DNA from: Gp6-AA40 sp963772955
GTDB lineage: Bacteria > Acidobacteriota > Vicinamibacteria > Vicinamibacterales > UBA2999
Direction of reading: 5' to 3'
NCBI GenBank assembly: GCA_963772955.1
Contig: CAVYZF010000018.1
Coordinates: forward strand, 3,828-67,827
Length of the DNA stretch: 64,000 nt
The translations under genes and the position numbers were made by a program. Below, piece after piece: positions 44,269 through 52,559 of the stretch. Position 1 is the stretch's first letter, and each line of letters begins with the position of its first letter. The notes below the pieces were generated by a model that made no database searches, was not told the DNA's origin, and saw only the letters and a list, made by a program, of their open reading frames with translations.

Positions 44269-46521
44269 ATGCCGAGCAAATCGACCACGATACTTCTCTT
44301 CGTGCTGTCACTCGCGTTGCTGATGCCTGGGCCGGCGCGGGCGAACGGCGTTCATACACTCTTCGACCTCGATACGCCAGCAGGTGGTCCATTTCCGAGC
44401 GACCGGTTCACCGTTCGCGATGCTCGCCAGCTCACCGGACTCAGAGTTGACGTGCCGACGCCGGATTGCAACGAGCGGGTGTCCGACTGCCAGGACCTGA
44501 CGGTCATCAACACGCTCGACGGCTTCAATGTGCAGCCGCGACTCTCAATCCCCTTCGACGGAATCATCGACGTGCATACCGTCACGAGCGACACCGTCTT
44601 CCTCGTCCGGCTTCGCTGCGGCGTCAGGGCACGTCACCGCGATGGCCGTGAGCGCGCATGCGGTCGCAACGATCATGGTGGCCAGCCCACGAAGATCGGC
44701 ATCAACCAAATCGTCTGGGACACCTTCACCAACACGCTGCATGTCGAGTCCGACGAGTTGCTCGAGCAACACACGCAGTACGCCCTGATCGTCACGACAG
44801 GCGTGCGCGATGCCGGAGGGTTGCCGGTTGGCGCGGCAGGAACGTTTCGCCGCTTCCGACAGTCGGTGAGGCACCCGTACAAGGAGGCGTTGCTCGACGC
44901 GGTCAACGCAGCCAGGCGGCTGGGTGTTCGCGAGCAGCAGATTGCCGTCGCGAGTGTCTTCACGACGCGAAGCGTCACCAGGGCCCTCGAGCAGATTCGC
45001 CGTCAGATCAAGGCCGCGACGCCGGCACCCGCGGACTTTCTTCTCGCGCCTGGCGGCGGCCGAACGATCTTCTCTCTGAGCGATGTGACAAGCGTCGTCG
45101 TCACACAACAGACCGGCACAGCGCCGACGTTCACACCAGTGAGCCTGGCGCTCAACGAGCTGCGCAGCTTTCCCGGCGCCGTTGGTCGTGTGGCCTTCGG
45201 CAAGTTTCTGGCCCCCGACTACCACGTGCATCCCGGCGAGTTCATCCCATCGTCTGCCACGCGCACGGGCAGGCCGCGCGTGCTGGGCACGAACGAGCTG
45301 TACTTCAACCTCGTGTTGCCGTCCGGCACACCACCACCAACCGGCTGGCCGGTCGCCATTGCCGGCCATGGCGGGGGCGGCAGCAAGGAAGGGTTCAGCC
45401 TGGGTGCCGTCGCCAACATCACTGCGGCCTTGGCAGCGCGAGGCATCGCGTCGATTCACACCAATTTCGTGGGCCACGGCTTCGGCCCTCTCAGCACGAT
45501 GACCGTCAACCGCGCGAGTGGTGGTCCGGTGACGTTCCCGGCGGGAGGGCGCAGTCTCGATCAGGACAGCGATGGCGCAATCCTGTCAACCGAGGGTCGC
45601 GCGGCCACATCCCCGTGGACGATCGTCGAGGAGAGCGATGGGATTCGTCAGTCGATCGCCGATCTCATGCAGCTCGTTCGAGTGATCCAGGTGGGCGTCG
45701 ATGCAGATGGCGATGCCGTCGCAGACCTTGACGCTTCACGCATCTATTTCTTCGGACAGTCGCTTGGCGCGATCGTCGGCACGGTCTTTCTTGCGGTTGA
45801 GCCTGACATCCGAGTGGGGGTGCTCACCGCAGGAGGAGGACCGTGGACCGCCCGTGTGCTGAGCCCCAGCACGAATCGCACCGGTTATGCCCTGCAGTTC
45901 GCACGGCGGATACCGTCGTTGCTCAACTCACCGGGCGTGACGCACATCGACGGAGTAGCGATTCCCGCGGCTCCAACGTTCAATGAGAACATGCCTTTGC
46001 GTGACGGGGTGCCACTACCTGTGAGGCTTTCCGACGGGACTAGCCACGACATCGCATCCCCCGTCATCAACAGCGTGCCGGGCGCGTCCGAGATCCAGGC
46101 GGTCCTCGAGCACTACGAGTGGGTGCAGCAGTGGGCCAATCCCGTGGCCTATGCGCCTCACCTCAGAGAAGCGCCGCTCGCGGGTGTTCCACAGAAGACG
46201 GTGCTGATCCAGTTCGCCAGAGGTGACCAGGTCGCGCCGAATCCCATGACGACCTGGATGCTGCGTGCAGGCGACCTGGCCGATCGCGCCACGCTCTATC
46301 GACACGATCTGGCATCAGCAGAAAACCCCTTGCTGCCGAAGCCAGGTCATGGCTTCGCCTATGTCGTCAGTGGTTTCGGCGACATCTCCCGCGGCGCGCA
46401 GGAGCAGATCGTCACGTTCTTCGAATCCGATGGCGCGACCGTGATCCATCCCGAGCCCGATCGATTCTTCGAGGTGCCGGTGGCCGAACCCCTGCCAGAG
46501 GATCTGAGCTTCATCCCGTGA
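44269..46521 (+). CDS. Secreted alpha/beta-hydrolase (bacterial lipase N-terminal family)
   Basis: About 750 residues. Signal peptide MPSKSTTILLFVLSLALLMP near ARANG. The N-terminal domain (HTLFDLDTPAGGPFPSDRFT, LSIPFDGIIDVHTVTSDTVF, HVESDELLEQHTQYALIVTT) matches the family of virulence-factor lipase N-terminal domains. The hydrolase core has GWPVAIAGHGGGGSKEGFSL for the oxyanion side and the nucleophile RIYFFGQSLGAIVGTVFLAV. Late His in PLLPKPGHGFAYVVSGFGDI is a candidate for the triad. The start was set at the ATG ten bases after an AGGAGG rather than the one immediately adjoining it. Function: an extracellular lipase or esterase. Confidence 0.82.
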   Translation: MPSKSTTILLFVLSLALLMPGPARANGVHTLFDLDTPAGGPFPSDRFTVRDARQLTGLRVDVPTPDCNERVSDCQDLTVINTLDGFNVQPRLSIPFDGIIDVHTVTSDTVFLVRLRCGVRARHRDGRERACGRNDHGGQPTKIGINQIVWDTFTNTLHVESDELLEQHTQYALIVTTGVRDAGGLPVGAAGTFRRFRQSVRHPYKEALLDAVNAARRLGVREQQIAVASVFTTRSVTRALEQIRRQIKAATPAPADFLLAPGGGRTIFSLSDVTSVVVTQQTGTAPTFTPVSLALNELRSFPGAVGRVAFGKFLAPDYHVHPGEFIPSSATRTGRPRVLGTNELYFNLVLPSGTPPPTGWPVAIAGHGGGGSKEGFSLGAVANITAALAARGIASIHTNFVGHGFGPLSTMTVNRASGGPVTFPAGGRSLDQDSDGAILSTEGRAATSPWTIVEESDGIRQSIADLMQLVRVIQVGVDADGDAVADLDASRIYFFGQSLGAIVGTVFLAVEPDIRVGVLTAGGGPWTARVLSPSTNRTGYALQFARRIPSLLNSPGVTHIDGVAIPAAPTFNENMPLRDGVPLPVRLSDGTSHDIASPVINSVPGASEIQAVLEHYEWVQQWANPVAYAPHLREAPLAGVPQKTVLIQFARGDQVAPNPMTTWMLRAGDLADRATLYRHDLASAENPLLPKPGHGFAYVVSGFGDISRGAQEQIVTFFESDGATVIHPEPDRFFEVPVAEPLPEDLSFIP

Positions 46522-46559
46522 GGATGATCAGGGGCGTGGTCGATTCGCGCCCGCTTTCC

Positions 46560-49322
46560 TCACTCAGGGAGTCCGGACGCCCAGTTGAGCACGATGGTAA
46601 TCGGCATAGGAGACACTGGCGGTGCCGGCCTGATCATCACGAACCGCCCGTCCCTCGCGACATCGTACGACTGGTTCGGGAACAAGCTCGCAATCGGGTA
46701 AGGTGCCTCGAAGAGGAGCCGTGGAGGTGAGAAGTCGAAGGTTGTACCGGGCCTTATCGCAACAATCATGAGCCGCTTGAGGTTCTCCACGAAATACAAC
46801 TCGTTGCCGTCGCGGGCCCACTGGGGGTCTACACCGCCATTGGCGGAGACACGGACAGGCGGCGTCGAGCCGGCGTAGGGACGCACCCAGATTTCATGAT
46901 TGCCGGTGACGTTCAGCGTGTAGGCCAGCCACTTGCCGTCCGGAGACAGCGCTGCGCCGAACATGCCGTCATCGGATGGCGATCTGACGAACGGCGCGGG
47001 CGCGCCGCTCCCTTGCCGGGGGATCGTGACAATGTCCCAGCCGCTCGGCGAGTAGCTGTTCAGAACGGTGATCAGATCGCGCCCATCGGACGACCATCCG
47101 TGTGGGTGATAGTGACCCAACGGCGAAACCGGCTTGGGCGTGCTTCCGACATCCACGCGAACCGAGAACAAGTGGAAAGGCGGTTGAGTCGCTGCGTAGA
47201 TGACGTCCTTACCATCTGGCGACCATAGCGGCATGTCGGCGTAAGCTCCAGAGGTCAGCTTCATCGCCGGGCGGCCGCTCAGGTCGTACACCCAGACTTG
47301 ATGGTCGACGATCATAGCGAGCCGTGTCCCATCCGGCGAGAGCCGCAACTGCTCTGGCCGTGGCAGCGGAGAATCGACGACAGCCGCCAACTCAGTGCCC
47401 AGTCGATTCACCCACACTGGTGTACCGGCTTCGAGCTCCGCCTGGCGGTACGCCAGTACACCGTTAGAAGATGCAGAGAAGAAACCAGCCGCGGAAGGGT
47501 TTCCCGCCTGGGCCACCCGCTCGGCCACTGGAAACGCATCGCCTTGCAACTGCAAGGCGCCGGGATCGAATCTCTGGGCCAGCAGTGTTCCGCCACGATT
47601 GAAAAGCAAGTGACCAGTCATGGGGTCTTCCGCCGCCGGCGCGTAGACGGCCATCCCGGCATTCGCGACGAGCCGTGTCATGTCCTGTTCTTCGGGCCTG
47701 GCATCGATCGAGCCGACGAAGATCCCGCTGTTCTCCTCCGCAAGTGACCTGCGCAAGTAGACGAAGTGGCGGCCATCCGGCAGCAGTCGTGGCAAGTAGT
47801 GCCAGATTTCGTGACGCGTCGCGTCGAGTGCGGTGAGCGGCGTGGCTGTGCCCCCCGACGCTGGCACACGCTTCACGACGCCGTTCTCGACGAACAGGAG
47901 GACATCTTCTGCGCTCCAGTCGTTCGCGCCACCGGGCGCGTCGACCAGGGTCTGCAGCGAACCACCGTCCACGGCGATCTTCTTGATCTGGCGGTTCGCG
48001 GTAAACGCCAGAAATCGGCCGTCTGGCGACCACGTCACCGCAGCAAGACCCAGCGTTCCGGCCGCCGTCAGTATCCGTGCTTCACCCCTCTCGAGAGAAT
48101 GCACCCAGAGGCGGAGCACGCCGTCGGGTCCCGCTGCGGTGTAGGCCAGGTTTCTGCCGTCAGGGGACAAACGGAACGGCATATCCGCGAAGGTCGCCTG
48201 GGCCGGCGGGGGAATCGGGAAACGCACGCGGTCGGACGCCGGTGGCTGGCCGCGGAACAACATCATGTAGGACATCACCACGGTCGTGAGCAGGAGGATG
48301 ACTGCCGCTGCGCGCCAGAGCCAGAGCCTCCCGCGGCCGGACTTGTCAATCGCGGCTGCGTTCGCAGACGCACGCCCGCTTTCGGCGATCCACGCGAGCT
48401 GGCGCCGCAGGTCTCCGGCGCTCTGCCACCGCTCATCTGGATCCTTCGCCAGGCACGTCGTCACCAGGTGTGCGAGCGCCGGCGGGATGGACGCGTCCGC
48501 GGCATCGAGCGGCGCGGGCTGTGAATCGAGAATCGCCCTCACGACCGCGGACTCGGTGTCCCCGACAAAGGCCCGGCGCCCCGTCAGCATCTCGTAGAGC
48601 ACAGCGCCAAAGGCGAACACATCGCTGCGCACATCGGCCTGTCGACCTTCGAGCAGTTCCGGCGGCATGTATGGCAGCGTCCCGCGAATCACACCCTCGA
48701 TCGTCACTGTCGCCGACGGCATCTGCGAGTCGAGAGGAGTGTCAACAAGCTGGGGTGTCGAAATTCGGGCGAGACCGAAGTCGAGCAGCCTGACGCCGCC
48801 CTTGGTCACCATGATGTTGGCCGGCTTGAGGTCGCCGTGGACGATGCCACGGCGATGTGCCGCGTCGAGCGCGTCGGCTACTTGCGTCGCGTACTGCACT
48901 GAGTCAGCGAAGGGCAGCGCCTTCCGCCTTAGACGGTCAGCAAGTGTCTCGCCGTCCAGATACTCCATGACCAGATAGGGCACGGTATCCGGAATCGATG
49001 ACTGCGCGGATGCGCGGGTACCATCTTCGAGCCGGTCGCGCGAAGCTTCGCCGACGTCGTACAACGCGCAGATGTGCGGGTGGCTGATCTGCGAGATCGC
49101 CCGCGCTTCGATCTCGAAGCGTCGTCGCCGCGCCGGGTCCCCCGCCACGTGCGGCGGCAAGACTTTGATGGCGACCGTCCGGTCCAGGCGCGTGTCGCGC
49201 GCCCGATACACTTCACCCATCCCGCCCGAACCCAGCTGCGACTCGATCTCGTACGCACCGAGACGTGCGCCACGAGACAGGCTCGGACGTGACTGCGCGC
49301 GCGCGGCATTCTCTTCGAACAC
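46560..49322 (-). CDS. Membrane Ser/Thr protein kinase with C-terminal TolB/WD40-type propeller
   Basis: A 920-residue receptor kinase. Kinase domain residues 24-310: Gly loop GSGGMGEVYRARD (31-43), Lys53 in VAIKVLP, Glu72, catalytic loop VHGDLKPANIM (Asp164) and DFG at 181. The catalytic loop is HGD, so a non-RD kinase. A membrane helix lies about 334-356. The outer part is a beta-propeller of TolB/WD40-like blades, with repeated LRLSPDGTRLAMIVDHQVWV and PDGKWLAYTLNVTGNHEIWV. This is the common acidobacterial PknB-type layout. A DUF4440-like gene lies 77 bases upstream on the same strand, and a winged-helix-FHA regulator is divergent beyond it. Confidence 0.93.
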   Translation of the reverse strand: MFEENAARAQSRPSLSRGARLGAYEIESQLGSGGMGEVYRARDTRLDRTVAIKVLPPHVAGDPARRRRFEIEARAISQISHPHICALYDVGEASRDRLEDGTRASAQSSIPDTVPYLVMEYLDGETLADRLRRKALPFADSVQYATQVADALDAAHRRGIVHGDLKPANIMVTKGGVRLLDFGLARISTPQLVDTPLDSQMPSATVTIEGVIRGTLPYMPPELLEGRQADVRSDVFAFGAVLYEMLTGRRAFVGDTESAVVRAILDSQPAPLDAADASIPPALAHLVTTCLAKDPDERWQSAGDLRRQLAWIAESGRASANAAAIDKSGRGRLWLWRAAAVILLLTTVVMSYMMLFRGQPPASDRVRFPIPPPAQATFADMPFRLSPDGRNLAYTAAGPDGVLRLWVHSLERGEARILTAAGTLGLAAVTWSPDGRFLAFTANRQIKKIAVDGGSLQTLVDAPGGANDWSAEDVLLFVENGVVKRVPASGGTATPLTALDATRHEIWHYLPRLLPDGRHFVYLRRSLAEENSGIFVGSIDARPEEQDMTRLVANAGMAVYAPAAEDPMTGHLLFNRGGTLLAQRFDPGALQLQGDAFPVAERVAQAGNPSAAGFFSASSNGVLAYRQAELEAGTPVWVNRLGTELAAVVDSPLPRPEQLRLSPDGTRLAMIVDHQVWVYDLSGRPAMKLTSGAYADMPLWSPDGKDVIYAATQPPFHLFSVRVDVGSTPKPVSPLGHYHPHGWSSDGRDLITVLNSYSPSGWDIVTIPRQGSGAPAPFVRSPSDDGMFGAALSPDGKWLAYTLNVTGNHEIWVRPYAGSTPPVRVSANGGVDPQWARDGNELYFVENLKRLMIVAIRPGTTFDFSPPRLLFEAPYPIASLFPNQSYDVARDGRFVMIRPAPPVSPMPITIVLNWASGLPE

Positions 49323-49399
49323 GGCGGTGGATCCGGAGTACCCGAAAATCGTAGCAGGTTGTCACGCACCGCCGCGTGCACGTGGCTGCTACCGCAACC

Positions 49400-49867
49400 T
49401 CAGCGATTGGCCTCGACAGCTTCCTGGTCGTGGGGACGCATGAACGCGGCCACTACTTTCCACTCACTCCCCTCCTTTCGCCACACTCTCAGAGCGGATC
49501 CCGGAAACGACACGTGTTCGCCGCCCTTCGTGTCGAAGCTCAGCAAGAAATGGCTGAACTCATACGCCAGATCTCCTGACTTGGCGACCTCGATCCGGTC
49601 GGGATTCACGGCCACGCGCTGCGAGCCAGGAACCCGCGCGGCAGGCTGCCTCGGCCCGGGCAATTCTTCCGCGGTTCCTGGCCTGACAATCGGCTGTTTG
49701 TAGGCGCCAGACCAGATGATGGCATCCGAAGTCCATGCGATCTCTTCGCCAGTGCTCTGGCGTGCGATCAGCGCGCGGATTGCCTGTTCGTCGGTACTCC
49801 TGGGTTGGGCCAGCGGGAACGCGGTCGCGAGCAGCACGATTGCGAAAGCCACGTTGTAACGTGTCAT
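49400..49867 (-). CDS. Secreted DUF4440/SnoaL-like (NTF2-fold) protein
   Basis: A 155-residue exported protein with signal peptide MTRYNVAFAIVLLATAFPLA. The NTF2-like cone begins STDEQAIRALIARQSTGEEI and ends SFPGSALRVWRKEGSEWKVV followed by AAFMRPHDQ, the usual DUF4440 closing strand. Members bind small ligands or act as inactive partners. The internal ATG begins the signal peptide. It lies upstream of the kinase on the same strand; they may share a promoter. Confidence 0.8.
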   Translation of the reverse strand: MTRYNVAFAIVLLATAFPLAQPRSTDEQAIRALIARQSTGEEIAWTSDAIIWSGAYKQPIVRPGTAEELPGPRQPAARVPGSQRVAVNPDRIEVAKSGDLAYEFSHFLLSFDTKGGEHVSFPGSALRVWRKEGSEWKVVAAFMRPHDQEAVEANR

Positions 49868-49985
49868 TGTGTCCTCCGACGCCATCGTCCAACGGTGAGA
49901 CTCGTCGAGTCGGGGAAAACTGCCGGGAACAAGAGGGGAATTTCGAGGGAAGTACCGCGTGATTAGGTGAGAATGGGCGCTGCGG

Positions 49986-50723
49986 GTGCACGACGTGATC
50001 GCACGATTCGGCGCGTTCGAAGTGGACGCAGGTCCACGACAACTCAGGCGGGATGGGAAGCCAATTCACCTCACGCCCAAGGCCTTCGATTTTCTTCTTC
50101 TTCTGATCGAGGAAGCGCCGCACGTCGTCCGAAAGGACGATCTGCATAGACGCTTGTGGCCGGATACGTTCGTCGTGGATGCCACGCTCGTCAGCGTCGT
50201 GAAGGAAGTTCGACGAGCTCTCGACGATCACGGGGCCGTTTCGCCAATCATCAGGACGGCGCACCGGGTCGGCTATGCGTTCGCAGCGCCGATCGATAGA
50301 CCCGTCGTGTCCGACTCGAGTGTGAGCCGATGGTTGGTGGTTGGCGGCCGCCGGATTGGTTTGACCGGAGTCGAGCATATCGTCGGACGCGACCCCGCAT
50401 CATCGATTCATCTCGACGCCGTCGGTGTGTCGCGTCGACACGCGCGCATCCTCCTCCGGGAACGCAATGCAGTGCTCGAGGACCTTGGCAGCAAGAACGG
50501 CACGACTGTAAATGGACATCCGCTTGACGGGAGTGTCACGCTCAGAGACGACGACGAGATTCGGATCGGGCCGGTCGTCGTGCTCTACAAGTGTTCGGCA
50601 CGCGGCCAGTCCACGGAGACGGTTGCGCGCAGCACACCGGGAGCGGTAGGCATGGCGCGCCGCCGCGGAAGACCGGCATCGAGAGGAAGCACAGCCAGAG
50701 GCGACAACAGCAACGACCGATAG
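49986..50723 (+). CDS. Winged-helix DNA-binding protein with C-terminal FHA domain
   Basis: A 245-residue regulator starting at GTG. Residues 5-101 are an OmpR/CadC-type winged helix (FEVDAGPRQLRRDGKPIHLT, LWPDTFVVDATLVSVVKEVR, IIRTAHRVGYAFAAPI). Residues 115-205 are an FHA domain with GR134-135, SRRH149-152 and SKNGT (Asn171), all conserved for phospho-Thr binding. The last 40 residues are basic and disordered (MARRRGRPASRGSTARGDNS). Mycobacterial EmbR combines a winged helix and an FHA domain and is controlled by the kinase PknH. The divergent kinase next door is the obvious partner, but that link is inferred. Confidence 0.9.
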   Translation: MHDVIARFGAFEVDAGPRQLRRDGKPIHLTPKAFDFLLLLIEEAPHVVRKDDLHRRLWPDTFVVDATLVSVVKEVRRALDDHGAVSPIIRTAHRVGYAFAAPIDRPVVSDSSVSRWLVVGGRRIGLTGVEHIVGRDPASSIHLDAVGVSRRHARILLRERNAVLEDLGSKNGTTVNGHPLDGSVTLRDDDEIRIGPVVVLYKCSARGQSTETVARSTPGAVGMARRRGRPASRGSTARGDNSNDR

Positions 50724-50734
50724 CCCCAGCGGCA

Positions 50735-50860
50735 ACACCTCGACGCAGGATGGCGCCACGCTGTTTACACCCGTCCTCGACGGCGTGTTCGCGGAGGACG
50801 CGACCGGGACGCTGGTGTTCCACCCCGCGCCGCCGCCCGAGGGCGAGGCGCTCAGCAAGA
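50735..50860 (+). mobile_element. Fragment of an IS91-type transposase gene
   Basis: About 40 codons in one frame read TLFTPVLDGVFAEDATGTLV and FHPAPPPEGEALSK, resembling the conserved LDGVF...FHPAPPP stretch of IS91-family rolling-circle transposases. No other part of such a gene is visible. The following ~150 bases up to the rpoC fragment are unidentified. The assignment rests on pattern memory of a short piece. Confidence 0.4.
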
Positions 50861-51011
50861 ACGACCTTCGACCGGTGGAAGGGCGCCCCACGGCCGCCAA
50901 CAGACGCGTGATACGTGCCGGCCCGTGATGACGCGGAAACTCGCGGAATTCGGGCGCAGGCCCTCGCAGCGTCGCAGAATCTGCGCACCCCGGATGGACC
51001 CGGCGTCGTCG

Positions 51012-51657
51012 GAAGACCCGCCGTTGCGAACGTGGTTGCTCGACGTCGCCCGCTGGCGGACGTCCGAGCATCGGCTCGTCGGTATCGAATGCGTATTCGA
51101 TTTCCCGATCGAGATCGAGCTCGTCCTCCGTCGGCTGCGGCGGCACCGGCGGCGGTGGTGGCTCGTCCGCCGGGATCCGCACGTGGCGATACCACTCGAA
51201 GCCCGTGCCCGCTGGGATCAGACGTCCCATCGTCACGTTCTCCTTGAGACCGCGCAGGTGATCGATCTTCCCGGAGATCGACGCTTCCGTGAGGACGCGC
51301 GTCGTTTCCTGGAAGCTCGCCGCCGAGATGAACGAGTCGGTGGAGAGCGACGCTCCCGTTGAAGACAGAGGATCCCGATCACAGCGCGAGTTTCCACGGA
51401 TGCACTCTCGCCTGTGATCCCGAGCAGCAGCGGCTGCGCCGTCGCCGGCCGGCCCCCTGCCTGAATCACTCAGGCTCGTTCTCCACAGCGTCTTCTATTT
51501 GGCGAACCGGAACTTGTCCGTCTGCTCGTCGATCAGGAATTCGGTGTCGCCGACATCCTCGATCCGCACCCACCGCATCATCTTGCCGTGAGATGACCTC
51601 GATGTGCTTGTCGTTGATGTTGACGCCCTGCAGCCGGTAGACCTCCTGGATTTCGTT
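51012..51657 (-). pseudogene. Displaced rpoC 3' fragment B
   Basis: About 570 bases of rpoC 3' sequence (matching 55399-55970) with two inserts and a few indels. Homology starts exactly at the loop of the hairpin behind rpoC and runs through the stop region, where the stop TAA reads CAA. It continues through the C-terminal coding part to LQGVNINDKHIEV. In the first 330 bases every coding difference I checked is synonymous. An insert of about 56 bases occurs near 51353-51412 and another of about 16 near 51468-51505, plus a single T near 51586. It joins the esterase remnant at 51658. Not functional. Confidence 0.95.
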
Positions 51658-52506
51658 GACCACGGTGGACGCGATGACAACTTCACGATGCAGCTCGCCA
51701 ATCTTCGCGAGAGCGGTGATCGATTGGCGTTCGCACAAGGCTTCAGCAGCGCCATCGTCGTCACGCCGAATGCGTTACACGCTGCACAAGGGCAGCATGT
51801 AGTCGAACTCGCCGACGACGGGCGACTGGGAACGCTTCATCGCCGAGGATCTCGTCACCTACATCGAGAGCCATTACCGCACGCTCGCCAGCCGATTGAG
51901 CCGCGGACTCGCTGGTCACTCGACGGGCGGATACGGTGCGCTGCGCATCGGCATGAAGCGGCCGGATGTGTTCGGCGCGCTGTACACGATGAGCACCTGC
52001 TGCCTGGACGCGAATCGTAATCCGCAGACGGAGCCCATGGAGGCGGCCGCCGAAGCCATCAAGACGCGGGAGCAAGCCGAGGAAGCGGCGCGCGCGCCGG
52101 GCCCTCTCGGCGCCTCTGCGGCGCTCGCCTCCGCTGCGACGTGGTCACCAAATCCGAAAAACCCACCACTCTACATCGATCTGCCGAGAAAGGACGGGAA
52201 GGTGCGGCCGGACATCGTGGCGAAATGGGTGGCCAATCCCCCAATCGAGATGCTGGGGCAGCACGTCGTCAACCTCGGGAGGTACTATGCGATCGCCATC
52301 GACATCGGGACGAAGACCCGTTCATTCGGTCGAGCCAGGAACTGCACGCTGCGATGACGAAGCTGCGGATTCCCCATTTCTATGAGGAGTACGACGGCGA
52401 CGACATCAACAAAGTGCGCGAGCGGATCGAGCTGAATGCGTTGCCGTTCTTCTCGAAGAATTCTGGTTGCCACGGCGAGCCCGACGTCACCCCAAATCCA
52501 GCGTAG
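51658..52506 (+). pseudogene. Esterase-D-like alpha/beta hydrolase, 5' end lost
   Basis: The reading begins abruptly at the family's DHGGRDDNFTMQLANLRESG with AFAQGFSSAIVVTPNA, i.e. past the missing signal peptide and first strands. It continues after a frame change with TLHKGSM, then a TAG, SNSPTTGDWERFIAEDLVTY, IESHYRTLASRLSRGLAGHS and TGGYGALRIGMKRPDVFGAL; the nucleophile loop GHSTGG has Thr where Met is usual. Later PFIRSSQELHAAMTKLRIPH and FYEEYDGDDINKVRERIELN carry the final His region. Two shifts and one in-frame stop occur. The upstream part is replaced by rpoC sequence, with ACCA shared at the junction. It cannot yield a complete enzyme. Confidence 0.8.
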
Positions 52507-52507
52507 A

Positions 52508-52527
52508 GCGCAGGCTTCAGCCTGCGC
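52508..52527. repeat. Covarying hairpin, copy 1 (CTTCAG loop)
   Basis: Perfect 9-base stem GCGCAGGCT / AGCCTGCGC around TC, preceded by CGTAGA. Same architecture as two other hairpins nearby: constant CTTCAG centre, variable but paired stem, constant CGTAGRG flank. Located just behind the esterase remnant and before the decarboxylase-like gene. Confidence 0.75.
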
Positions 52528-52559
52528 GGACGTTGAGTTACCATCAAGCCGGAGGCCAC

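Noticed and set aside
43110..51657. Idea that the two rpoC fragments are one copy split by insertion of the kinase region
   Set aside because: Their order along the chromosome is reversed relative to rpoC, so a simple insertion cannot produce it.
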